Below are positions 49,276 through 60,164 of a stretch of DNA of 64,000 nt, piece by piece. The notes beneath the pieces were generated by a model. It was not told where the DNA came from and did not search any database. It saw only the letters and a list, made by a program, of their open reading frames with translations. The position numbers were made by a program, and so were the translations under genes. Source of the DNA: Apostichopus japonicus (taxonomy: Eukaryota > Echinodermata > Holothuroidea > Aspidochirotida > Stichopodidae); the NCBI RefSeq assembly GCF_037975245.1, contig NC_092576.1, positions 7,623,501 through 7,687,500 on the forward strand. The letters are read 5' to 3'. The first letter of the stretch is position 1; every line of letters begins with the position of its first letter.

Positions 49276-50651
49276 TGTTTTTATCCCAAGCATATTCGTT
49301 CAGTATGTGCCTGGAATATTCTTAAACTAAGTCTTGTATGGTTAAGTCACTATGAAATTCCCGTTTCACCAGGGTTTCTTTTTTCGACACTTTATTTAGC
49401 AATTACTGGATTTTTTCGTTGAAGATGAGCAAATGCATTTGCTGAACTAAATCTTCACATAAACTAATAGTGAAAAATAAACTTAAAAATGAAGATAATA
49501 ATAAAAAACTACGAATATAAGAATGATCTAAAACTCTCTTAGGTATGGAGAAAAATAACTGTTCCTTTACTAATAGACAAAAATTAATTAATATAATTAA
49601 AAGGTTGCATCGACACTTTTTTGAAAATACTTGAGATTATGTTCTCATTGACACTTTATTAATTTACAGATATATATCGACTGAATATAATGAGAAATTA
49701 ATTGGTTTGGATATGGCAAATGTGATAATATTGGGATATATTGATAAATTATCAATGAATTCGTTTACTGAACAACATTTTAAGTGGTTGGTGATCACTT
49801 AAACAAATCTTGGAAAAGTCTTTTAATCAAATGAAAGTTAATTAGCGGACAAGTTTCTACCCTTCTGCTATTGTAATATATTTAGCAAATAGTAAAGGCA
49901 ATCTGAAGTCAAAATGGAAACAAGAATCAAAGAAGGTGTCTTACTTTATTACGTAAAGTTAATTTCACGAACCAGGTCATGAAATGCACTTCTTATAGCA
50001 GTTTGGGTTCATATAGTATAAGCTATTTACCAACATTCAGCCATCTGAACTTGTTAAGTTACCCTAATAATGGCGAATTACATTCCGTGCAATGAATCAT
50101 TTTTTTTTATCATTTTTTATAATATTTCCCACATTTCTTTGATGTACCGTCTTTTATCTGTGCCTCATATAACTTAACAACCTAGTTTGATTCTTTTGCA
50201 TTTCATATCATCTTCCTTCTGTTAAATATCTCTCCATCTATTTGTTCACTTATTACAATCTTATAACAGAGTCTCACGCAATCCCTATCATTTTTTTAAA
50301 GTATTATTTTCCATGTTTTGTTGTTTTATTTGCCAAATTTTAATGTTGATTCTTTCTTATGTCACACAAGGGGCCAATTCAAGCAATAAAATCATTTATT
50401 GATCGCTCCAATGCCGCGATTATAAAAATGGATTTGCACTGCACAAAGTCACGTTCTACGTCGACTATAGCTGTAATCAATACCCTGTGATGTCACAATG
50501 GGAAAGATGTGAGAAATTTCACAAGGAAATAACGACAATGCATTGATTCGTTGTTTTCTTCGGTTTCGGTGTACATGAGCACCGCCATATCATTACAAAA
50601 CAATGCACACAAAAAAACAACGTAGCCCCCGCGTAAGCTATACTACTGTCA
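49276..50651. other. No gene seen; upstream of receptor exon B
   Basis: AT-rich and unassigned. If 50846 is in a first exon, its promoter is probably in 50400-50800. No TATA box is convincing. Confidence 0.4.
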
Positions 50652-50845
50652 ATGACTTCTACCGCGGCATTTAAAATGACAAGTCGGGATTTGTTTTCAG
50701 ACGGTTGTTTTCATTCCGTGAGTGAACACGCATTTTGGATTACGTATTATCAAACGGAGTACACTACAACGTCAGTGGCTTGTATCAGAACGTCAACTAT
50801 TCTGGTCTGTTTTGCTTTGGTAGTTTGTTTTGCTTTATTTCCAGC
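50652..50845 (+). promoter_or_regulatory. Putative 5' leader of receptor exon B with overlapping uORF
   Basis: An upstream ATG at 50652 opens an 81-codon frame, ending at 50897, that overlaps the receptor start at 50846 in a different frame. If the leader extends this far, the uORF would reduce translation of the receptor. The receptor frame is itself open upstream to a TTG at 50735. Confidence 0.3.
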
Positions 50846-51196
50846 ATGGATATACGTAGCTTTAAATTCTTTCTGTATTTCCTACAGTTTGTGTTAATAG
50901 TTTCGGAATATAGTACGGAGCTCCCGTATGACGGTAATAATTACGTAACTGACGAATTCGCTACGGAAACATTTACGGATATAGTGACCACTACTCTACC
51001 AGAATATGAAACTGAGGAACCGCACGGTAATAATACAATCTACGTTACTGGCTTGTTCCCATTATCTCACGAGGTAAAGAAAGGGTCTTTGGGGAGGGGT
51101 GTAACGCCAGCCATGAAGTTGGCATTTGACAAAGTCAACAGGGATCCATCAATTCTACCGGGACTTACTTTAAAGAGTCGACAATTTGATACAAAG
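50846..51196 (+). CDS. GABA-B-type family C GPCR, N-terminal exon B (partial)
   Basis: First coding exon, 117 codons, of a second GABA-B-type receptor. ATG 50846 is the first methionine that precedes a signal peptide (MDIRSFKFFLYFLQFVLIVS). Then follows an acidic, Thr-rich linker of about 40 residues (residues 22-60). The start of the Venus-flytrap lobe comes next: IYVTGLFPLSHEVKKGSLGR, then GVTPAMKLAFDKVN, ending RQFDTK. The GSLGRGVTPA segment is close to the GSIGRGVLPA of GABBR2, so B is GABBR2-like where exon A is more GABBR1-like. NNT, just before the lobe, is a glycosylation site. It ends AAG|GTGAGT, a strong phase-0 donor at the same protein position as exon A. No following exon was recognised before 64000. 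Confidence 0.85.
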
Positions 51197-52544
51197 GTGA
51201 GTAACCCGTTTCATTCAGAAAAAAAAAAGAAAGAAAAAATGTTCTACTTTCTTTTGAGTAACTGTGTCACTTTGACTACGAAATATCACTTTAAGAAGTG
51301 AATTGGCCGGTGTTGGGGCCGACTAAACTAGAATGCGATTATAATCACTTCGATATAGTAAACTTGAAATAAAAACTTGAAGTTTCGACGATTTAAACTA
51401 ATTAAAACAATGCATTTGTCCTAGTTTGGTAGTTATTAATACTTCGTTTCACACCTGTAACGTCTTTTGTCTTATTTCCAATTTCCTCAATTCTTGTTTT
51501 AGTTCAGAGGACACTGCGTAGCCCCGTTGTGTTTTCAAGTGACTCCAATCTTTTTCTCAATGGTCAATTGCAGATAACAATTTTTGTAAAGGAAAGTTTA
51601 GCGTTAAAACAATGGTCATTATTAATTAGTATAATTTGTAAAATACAGCTTGTTTTGTGTCCTTGTCGGTCACTAATCCTGTTAATACACGTTAATCTAC
51701 ACATTTTTCATAAAAGACGAAAACTAACTCAACTCCTCAATGCGAAGCTCGTGATTTTAGCATAAATTTGTGTGGAGCCGACAGTAACGACAAATGCGAA
51801 AATAATGTGTTTCATAGTTTGCTTAAAAAATAAATACAATTGTGGCATTTCCCTTATTTTAAATACTTTATTTTCATACCGGTACGTGTTATTAAAATAT
51901 AACATTACATTTACTATATATGTATATATTTAAACCATAACGCTATGTTTATTATACAGGCTATGTATATATTTACAATATAATCTTATATTGACTATAT
52001 ATACACATATTTAAAATATAACATTATATATGTATTATATTTATTATTCTTATTATTTGCTGATCATTTGCAACACGTTACTTTAAATAAACTGCATGGT
52101 TACTTTTATGACTAAAATTGCACAACGGTAGTAGTGCACATTCCATAAGATTCGTACAAGCAAGCTCAAAACCAACTGTTAGAAATAAATGATCTGATTT
52201 CTTCTCATCACGGACAAATGGAGCAATCCAACTAGAAATAAAACGTAACCTATAAATAATATCATCGTAACAGCTCGCGTCACTTTTCTCATATAACAAT
52301 TAGTAACATTGTTATATATGTCCACGCAGATGATAGTATTTATAGGTCTGTACATGTTGCTGTACATCTCGAAAATTCAAAACATTACGTGCGAACATTT
52401 ATTTTGTTATGTACTCATGTCTTTCCGCGACCTTGAACATCTCGATTCAAGTGACAAACTTTTACTTTAACCAAGCAGTATAATGAACACCACATGCCAT
52501 ATGATTTTGTTTTAATGTTCTAGTGCAAGCAATTTATATAACTA
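51197..52544 (+). other. Intron start after receptor exon B, no exon seen
   Basis: Begins GTGAGT. AT-rich, with loosely repeated TATATATTTA-AATATAAC words at 51890-52040. No second receptor exon was recognised. Confidence 0.45.
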
Positions 52545-53525
52545 AATATTAAGGGCAGTTGACGTTATTTGCAAGTAATTAATAGAACTAGTTATTAAGG
52601 CCATTTGGCGTTAGCTGCAAGTTATTAAAATTACCAGTTATTAAGAGCATGTGGCATAAGTTTCAAGTAATTAATATAAGTTGTTATTATAAGAGCATTT
52701 GGCGTTAGCTGCACGTAATTAATATAACTAGTTGTTAAAAGTATTCGATGTTAGCTACAAGTAACTTATATAACTAGTTATTAAAGGTAGTTGATGTTAG
52801 CTACAAGTAACTTATATAACTAGTTATAAAGGCCATTTGGCGTTAGTTTCAAGTAATTAAAATTACCAGTTATTAAGAGCATTTGTCATAAGTTTCAAGT
52901 AATTAATATAAGTTGTTATTATAAGAGCATTTGGCGTTAGCTGCAAGTAATTAATATAAGTTGTTATTATAAGAGCATTTGGCGTTAGCTGCAAGTAATT
53001 AATATAACTAGTTGTTAAGAGCATTCGATGTTAGCTACAAGTAACTTATATAACTAGTTATTAAAGGTAGTCGATGTAGCTACAAGTAACTTATATAACT
53101 AGTTATAAAGGGCATTTGGCGTTAGCTGCAATTAACTAATATAACTAGTTATTTAGGGTATACAATGTTAGCTACAATAATTAACAGAATTAGTTATTAA
53201 GGGCATTTGGCGTTAGCTGCAAGTAATTAATATAATTAGTTATTAAGGGCATTCGATGTTAGCTGCAAATAATTAATATAACTAGTTATTAATGGCACTT
53301 GGCGTTAGCTGCAAGTAACTAATATAACTAGTTATTAAGGGCATCTGGTGTTAGCTGCAAGTAAATGATATAACTAGTTGTTAAGGGCATTTGACGTTAG
53401 CTGCAAGTAACTAATATAACTATTTATTAAGGGCGTTTGAAGTTAGCTGCAAGTAACTAATATAACTAGTCATTAAGGGCATTTGACGTTCGCTGCAAGT
53501 AATTAATATAACTAGTTATATAAAT
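52545..53525. repeat. 46-bp minisatellite, about 20 diverged copies
   Basis: The unit combines AACTAGTTATTAAGGGCATT and TGGCGTTAGCTGCAAGTAATTAATAT, with frequent substitutions and small indels. Copies are clearest in 53180-53520. Confidence 0.9.
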
Positions 53526-53689
53526 AATAACATGAAGATGCCCTAGAATAGATTTTCTTTAAACCAAAGAGATCTGCTTAGTATGGGAGGACGCTGAATA
53601 ATTCTAATTCATAATCCGTGATACCTTGACATAAAGTAACATGGGGCGCCAGAGAGTCGAATACTTGCAGTTAAATACTGTTAGGGCCT
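53526..53689. other. Spacer, no gene
   Basis: Unassigned spacer between two repeat arrays. Confidence 0.4.
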
Positions 53690-54370
53690 AGTGTTTGACG
53701 CACCTCAAGCAAGTAAGCTGTTACAGCTGGAATCGAACTGTTGTTACCACAGCCAAGCAGTCAAAAAAAGGGGGCAATTAAGCTGTTATAACTGCAATCA
53801 ACTTTCGTTACTGCAGTCAAGCTGTTTACAGCTGGAATCGAAATGTTGTTATTGCAACCAATCAGTCACAAAAGCAATTCAAGCTATTGCATATGCAATT
53901 AAGCTGCCTTCAAACTGTTTTAATTGCAATCAAGCAATCAAGCAGTCACAGAAACAATGAAGCAATTAAGTCACTACAATAAAGCTGTAATAACTGAAAT
54001 CAACTTTTCAGTGTAACTGAAATAAAACTGTTACAGTTGGAATCGAACTGTTGTTACCGTAATCAAGCAGTCGCAAAAATGCAATCGAGCTATAGTAACT
54101 GTAATGAACCTGCAATAACTGTAGTAAACTTTAGAATGCAAACATACTGTTACCATAGTAATTAAGCTGCAATCAAGCAGTTACAACAGCAATCAAGCTG
54201 TTGTATTGCTATCAAGCTATAATAACTGCAATCAAGTTTCTTTTAAAGCAATTAAGCTGTTACATCTGGACTTTGAACTTATGTGTCTACAGCCAAGCGC
54301 TTGTAACAGCAATCAAACTGTTTTAGACGTATCCTAATGTTATAGCATTAAAACAGTAATCAAGCCGATA
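53690..54370. repeat. Degenerate AATCAAGCTGTTA repeat
   Basis: About 680 bp built from variable 20-30-bp words around CAATCAAGC(T/A)GT and TGTTA(C/T)AACTG. A longer phrase, TTACAGCTGGAATCGAACTGTTGTTA, recurs near 53723, 53828 and 54031. The frame 53691-53960 is translated repeat and is not supported as a gene. Confidence 0.8.
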
Positions 54371-54646
54371 TGAGTAAATTCAACAGGTTTTTTATTATTA
54401 CTGTGTGTTTCAAGGTCTGTTTTTCTTTAATTAACAGCCTGTAACAATAAAAACAACCATCACAAATGCTATTGGATATAGCAACGCGTGTGTGTAAACG
54501 GATATTTTCTGAGATCCTGGAGTTTGGATTTATAACAAGTAAAAGAAATTGAGTGAGGAAAAAATCTTATTTTCTACTTGGTTGAAGAAAATATTTGTTG
54601 TAACTAGGATTTAATTCATTGTCATATAAGATCTTATTAAACAGGA

Positions 54647-54647
<1 letters not shown>
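54371..54647. other. No gene seen
   Basis: Unassigned. Confidence 0.4.

Positions 54648-54702
<55 letters not shown>
54648..54702. repeat. (TA)n microsatellite
   Basis: TA run of about 55 bp. Confidence 0.95.
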
Positions 54703-54704
<2 letters not shown>

Positions 54705-56460
54705 ATGACAAAAGGGTATGTAATAATAACAATGAAATCTTATCAAATTTGCATAAAAGCGCCAACGAAAAAAATTACAGCATGTTTCCATATTATTCAA
54801 TTTTTGATGACACGACAGGATTTGACAGCAGTTTTGGCATTCAATTTTTTCCATAAAGAGATGGAGTTCCTTAAAATAAAATAGAAGATTTCAATGCCGA
54901 TTATTGCATTATATTTTGATAATACTTCTGCCATATTATTGATTACTAAATGTTGCGAACCGAGGCTAAAGAACTTCTTCTATATACCCTGCACGTATAC
55001 CGCGATGGTCAGCCATTTCACGGATGGATACGGTTAAATGAATATGAGTCATTACAGATCAAGCGTAAAATTAGATTTTCAAATCTACTGCACAGACCTG
55101 GGCCATTCTTTCATGTTTTTTTTTTAATTCATTCATAGTTCGTAAGAACGCTTTAGTTGACGGCTACAAGAGTATGACGACATCGAATGTCCTTAGGTTT
55201 AAAATCTTAACGGTTTCCATTTATAATGAGGCGGAATAATAGATATGATAGGACACATTTGTTCCACTTTTGCACTAGGAAAAGAAGAAGAAAATATATT
55301 CTGATATTCTATCTATGCTCGGAATTATAATTGTCGGTCGTATCTGTCGTAAATAAGCTCATGAGATTCTCATCCGTAAAAAAGTGTTTAACAAATGTTG
55401 CAAAATGATTCTCTTGATTGCAGGTGATAATGGACACTTTTATTTGGACTTCCGAATGACAAGTTTAAAATGTTAAAATGTATGAAACAACTTTTGACTA
55501 AAAAAAAATATGATAGTATGGGCAACTTTTACTTTGACAATTTAACATTACAAATACACATCAGGGAGAGAGGGAGGGTTGGAGGGGGGGGGGGGAGGGG
55601 GATGGAGGTGGAGAGAGTACGGACACAGTTTAGTCAAGTACCTATTTCTTGTCACCCTGATATTATATATAATTCATTCTTCATCCTATCGAATTTACCC
55701 ACACGTATTAATCATTTCGAAGTAACTAACAGACGGTGTTTTCCCATGACTCTACCGCAACCCGCCTTTTGACATATATAAAACAGAAATGAACAAACTA
55801 ACCGTTGTCCCTCAATCCATCAATTACACTAGTAATATATCTCTGTGGAATAAGGTTCCTATATAGCCATTCACGTCAACCAGTGGTGGCAGAGTTACAA
55901 CACCCTTAGGTGAATGATTAATGCAAAGTTGATATATCACTTACAAAAAACAATTATTGAATGGCACTGTTCTGATGTATTTCAGCCGTGTAATCACGTG
56001 ACGTAATCAATCTCTAAACTTGTAACATGTGTTTTATAGACATTACGCGTAGAAAAAGACGACAGGGTATTTCCTTTTTTTTTCATTTTCAGGTCATTTT
56101 ACGAGAAAAAATTCGTACAGGTTTTTAGAATTGTCAACCGTGTGAAATATTATGCAATTACCTGGTGTCAGAGGTGGGCATGAGTAATGATCTATTTACT
56201 CTTTTTTTTTACAGTTAGGAAGAGATTTCATGAGTTATGTGAAATCCAACATCAGGGGATTTGAGTCCAATATATTCATATTAAATTAGGATAAGAAAGG
56301 TCGTTCGAACCCTAATTTCATTAGAATATATAAGGTCGTTGTGCCATAAGATTATATGCCTTTAGGCTTTATATAACTGCTTCGAACTGTTTTAACTAAG
56401 CCTATAATGCACTTTGTAAATTTCGTCAAATATTTGTTACCCACCAAAGTCATTTGTGGG
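54703..56460. other. No gene seen
   Basis: Unassigned. G-rich tract at 55565-55613 (many GGGG runs, possible quadruplex). E-box octamer at 55994-56001. Frames at 54950-55138 and 55470-55772 have no recognised product. Confidence 0.45.
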
Positions 56461-56538
56461 GAGGGGGGGGGGCAAGTGGAGGATAAGATATTTGACTGAG
56501 AGGGCTCCCGTCCCTGCCCCCAGCTGGTTACGCCACTG
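56461..56538 (-). mobile_element. hAT-type terminus, fragment
   Basis: Ends CAGCTGGTTACGCCACTG. Read in reverse this is CAGTGGCGTAACCAG, a terminus typical of hAT-like elements, followed by a G/C-rich subterminal tract. No partner terminus was found to the left. Confidence 0.45.
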
Positions 56539-57919
56539 CATGTAACTCTGATGATAAAACATAGCTTTGCTATATTAATTTTCGGTTTGCATATTATTAT
56601 CATTATTATTATCGAGGTCAACGTTACAAGAACACATTTTCGCAGATGGCGTTCATACTCCTATGTTGACACCTGTAGTCTAATTAAATTCACGTTCACT
56701 AATTAGTTGTAACGTGTATGGAGGACAATTTGTTTTTACAGTCTCCGTCAACTTAATTACAATTCGTTTGTCATTTAACAGCAACCGTATTGCGTTGTAC
56801 ACTTTGAATTTCATTTTGATAGCAAACGTAATATATCTGCTACAGAAGAGAATTTAACACGCGGAAAAAAAGTTGGTTTCAACATCACTATAGCATTTCA
56901 TTCATTAATAATAACATTTTTTTTTTTTAAATGACGGGCTTTATCCCACTTTTATCAGATATTCATCTACAATACAACCTTTGCATATTACTAGCATCTC
57001 TTGCATTCGAGAAGGATGCGTAAGAGATGGAAAATGACATTATTTTAATAATTTAATTCTATACTTTACGGATGCCGGATGAGTTTGATCTATATGTGTC
57101 CGTATTTGACCAAACAAAACCTACCGAATCGTATTCACAATATTAATGATGGATGAAACGATACATCAAACTTTATGATGGCGAGAACTTGACAAATAAG
57201 TCATCTTTTTATTATTATTATTATTAATATTACAGTCTTTTCATATTTTTTGTTCAATCTCTGCGTTTTCTTTTCTCACCTGCCATGCTTCAGTAACAGG
57301 TTATAGCAGTGTTATAACAGGTTATAACAATTTAAAGGCTTAATATTTTCATGCCACCGTATGTCTTTCCAGATATTATATTATAGTGTGTTATGTTGGA
57401 TACATTGAAAATTCTTCTCATCTGCCCGACTCTATAGTAACCGGTAATTTCAAGGCCCTGTCATAGCCGTCATGTCGTGAAACGTAAGACTCGAAATTGT
57501 CATGCCACTTTAAGCCTTTTTCTCCAGAGAAAATAATATCATGCTGTATGGGATAAGTTGGGCAGATCCCTCACCCTATCGAATAGATTCTATTTACTGC
57601 CAGTGGATATATCTCAGATGGGCAAATGTTATTCTCTAAAGCAGCCGTCCCAACTAGACCTTAAGAAGAAATATTTTGCAAAGCAGAGGTCATGACTATT
57701 TGATATAACCTTGAAATGACATTTTTGTGTAGGCCTATTTCTTTATTTGCCTAAAAGGAGGCAGGATAAACGAAGTTGGATGTATGTATCTTGTTTACGA
57801 AGTGCAAGCTACTATCTAACGGCCTTCACTAGGTGATTATTGACACATATAATAGCATTTTGCTGCAAGCAGTTATCTATGTTTGACCGACGTCACCAAA
57901 CCTAGTTGATATTGCCTTA
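56539..57919. other. No gene seen
   Basis: Unassigned. A small repeated word ACAGGTTATA occurs at about 57297 and 57319. Confidence 0.45.
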
Positions 57920-58518
57920 GAACAATCATGTTGAACATCAACAATACAACATTTATCAACGACGTATGTGAAAATGATGACAATGGCTTAAATAACACTA
58001 TGCAACAATACAACAATATGAACAATGTATGTGAAAATGAGGACAATGGTTTTAATTTCACAATTCAACAATACAACAATATGAACATCGTATATGTGAA
58101 ATGATGTCAATGGTTTTAATAACACTAGTCAACAATACAACAATATGAACAACGTATGTGAAAATGAGGACAATGGTTTTAATAACACTAGTCAACAATA
58201 CAACAATATGAACAACGTATATGTGAAAATGAGGACAATGGTTTTAATTTCACAATTCAACAATACAACAATATGAACATCGTATATGTGAAATGATGTC
58301 AATGGTTTTAATAACACTAGTCAACAATACAACAATATGAACAACGTATGTAAAAATGAGGACAATGGTTTTAATAACACTAGTCAACAATACAACAATA
58401 TGAACAACGTATGTGAAAATGAGGACAATGGCTTTAATTTCACAATTCAACAATACAACAATATGAACATCGTATATGTGAAATGATGTCAATGGTTTTA
58501 AATACAACAATACAACAA
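57920..58518. repeat. 63-64-bp minisatellite with 3-monomer higher-order repeat
   Basis: CAACAATATG starts at 58011, 58074, 58138, 58201, 58266, 58330, 58393 and 58456 (spacing 63-65). Variant markers (TTTCACAATT versus AACACTAGT; GAACATCG versus GAACAACG; ATGATGTCAA versus ATGAGGACAA) recur in the order A-B-C-A-B-C-A-B, giving a higher-order period of about 192 bp. Reverse frames here are artefacts. Confidence 0.92.
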
Positions 58519-59888
58519 AAGAAACAATGCCACTAATAATGGTAAGCTTGGATACTATTATTACTTTACCAATGTCAACCCCCCTTTTTTTGTACGTGTT
58601 TCTCTTTTAACTATATATACGATGGGATATTATTAAATGGACAGTGCTTAGACCTGAATTTAATCCCTGTACCCTAGGGAAATTCCTTTGAAAGCACAAT
58701 CGTCTTGAGAGTATTTTTAGGCAGACTTACAGTTATGCTCTTCTTATTTATTGATCCCTTTTTTTTTCATCACGTATCCTATAAGTGGACGACTTCTCGC
58801 TATTAAGCGACGCTATCTTCTCTTCGGCACTATACCCACCCGCCTCTCGTCTACTCTATACGCATCCCGTCTCTAATAACTCGTAAATGATCACATGAAC
58901 TTTCTAACCTTGGCAAGATATAATTGTTCCAGATTCTATCTGCCTCTGACAGTACTGGTACAGCAACCTACATCAGCTTCTTTCTTTATTTTATTTAATG
59001 CTGAAGGCACAAGGAGTAATCTAGATTTTAATGGATGACGTCATAACACGCGGAAATTACTTTTCTTGAGATTTGACAAAAGAGCTTAAGAAACGGAAGA
59101 TGGTTTTCATTGTGGTTCATCTCAACAACAATATCTTCACCAAATGGTTAACGGCGAAACTATTACAAGGGAGGACGATAACCTTATATTTATTTTAGTC
59201 CATGCATGGAGAGCGTTTCACCAGACGCCAAATTTCTGATCATATTATAAAAAATAAAAAATAAAAAAAACGAACAACCATGAATTAGAGTCGAGGAAGC
59301 TTTATTGCAAACATGTTGCATTGTTCAAAATGAACGAAACGTTTCATTTCAACCATTGATGGCCCCAGTTTTTTTGACAATCAAATCTAATAACGATTTC
59401 AGGGACACGAGTGTTGAAAATATTGATTTGTCACTTAAATGTTTCAAACCTAAAAAAAAGTAGGATGGTTTATAGAAACGCTTCAGATATAAGAGTAAAC
59501 ATAAGAAATTTAAAAAAAAAAATTCTCGAAACCTTGAAACTTTGCTGATTCTGCGATGATAAGGAGCAGGCCTTAGTCGTAAAAAAAAACATGAGACTTG
59601 AAGTTTTTATTGACAGTTGTGTCAATATCGATAGCAATCGTCGCCGCATATTTCGCTGCGGTGATGTTTTTCGTTTCTGTTTTGTTCATTTTAGACGTCA
59701 CTTGAATTAAAACGAATTTCAGAAACATTTATGTTATGTTACTATTATGATAAAAAAAAATACTTATATGTTATCTCCGCTTTCCGTGCTTGCTGACGCA
59801 ATACCTCTGTCGAGATTCAGCAACACATCCCACCCCCCACCGTCGTTGGAGATGATAACATCGTCGTTTCATTTTAAACTTCGAAGAC
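58519..59888. other. No gene seen
   Basis: Unassigned. CRE octamer at 59036-59043. Confidence 0.45.
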
Positions 59889-60164
59889 ATGTCAATAATT
59901 AAGACATTGGTAATAAAACCCGTCAGTTTTTTGCTAATTGTAATCCTTGTTTTTTATTTGCACGAAGATCGCGTGACAAAGACACAAAAAGTCAATTTTG
60001 TGGTGATTCGTAACGATAGGACAGTTGTTACGAACATGGATTTGATGTTTTTTTCTTTTGTACTTAAATACAAATATTTTATAGATATTATACAAAAGTG
60101 TAAAACGTCCAACAGTGAAACTTGCTATGTACTGAGTATTTTATCATATTTTCTTGGGACATAA
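59889..60164 (+). CDS. Unassigned small ORF with N-terminal hydrophobic segment
   Basis: A 91-codon frame with a true ATG. Residues 8-24 (IKPVSFLLIVILVFYLH) form a plausible signal anchor, followed by a charged segment. It could be the first exon of a type II membrane protein such as a glycosyl- or sulfotransferase, or chance. There is no domain, no clear donor and no family recognition. Frames of this length are expected by chance in this window. Confidence 0.15.
   Translation: MSIIKTLVIKPVSFLLIVILVFYLHEDRVTKTQKVNFVVIRNDRTVVTNMDLMFFSFVLKYKYFIDIIQKCKTSNSETCYVLSILSYFLGT

Noticed and set aside
53691-53960. 89-codon Gln/Cys-rich frame
   Set aside because: Translated degenerate AATCAAGC repeat.
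55424-55495. Possible second receptor exon after exon B (acceptor TTGCAG)
   Set aside because: All three frames after the acceptor close within about 17 codons and none resembles the ligand-binding domain.
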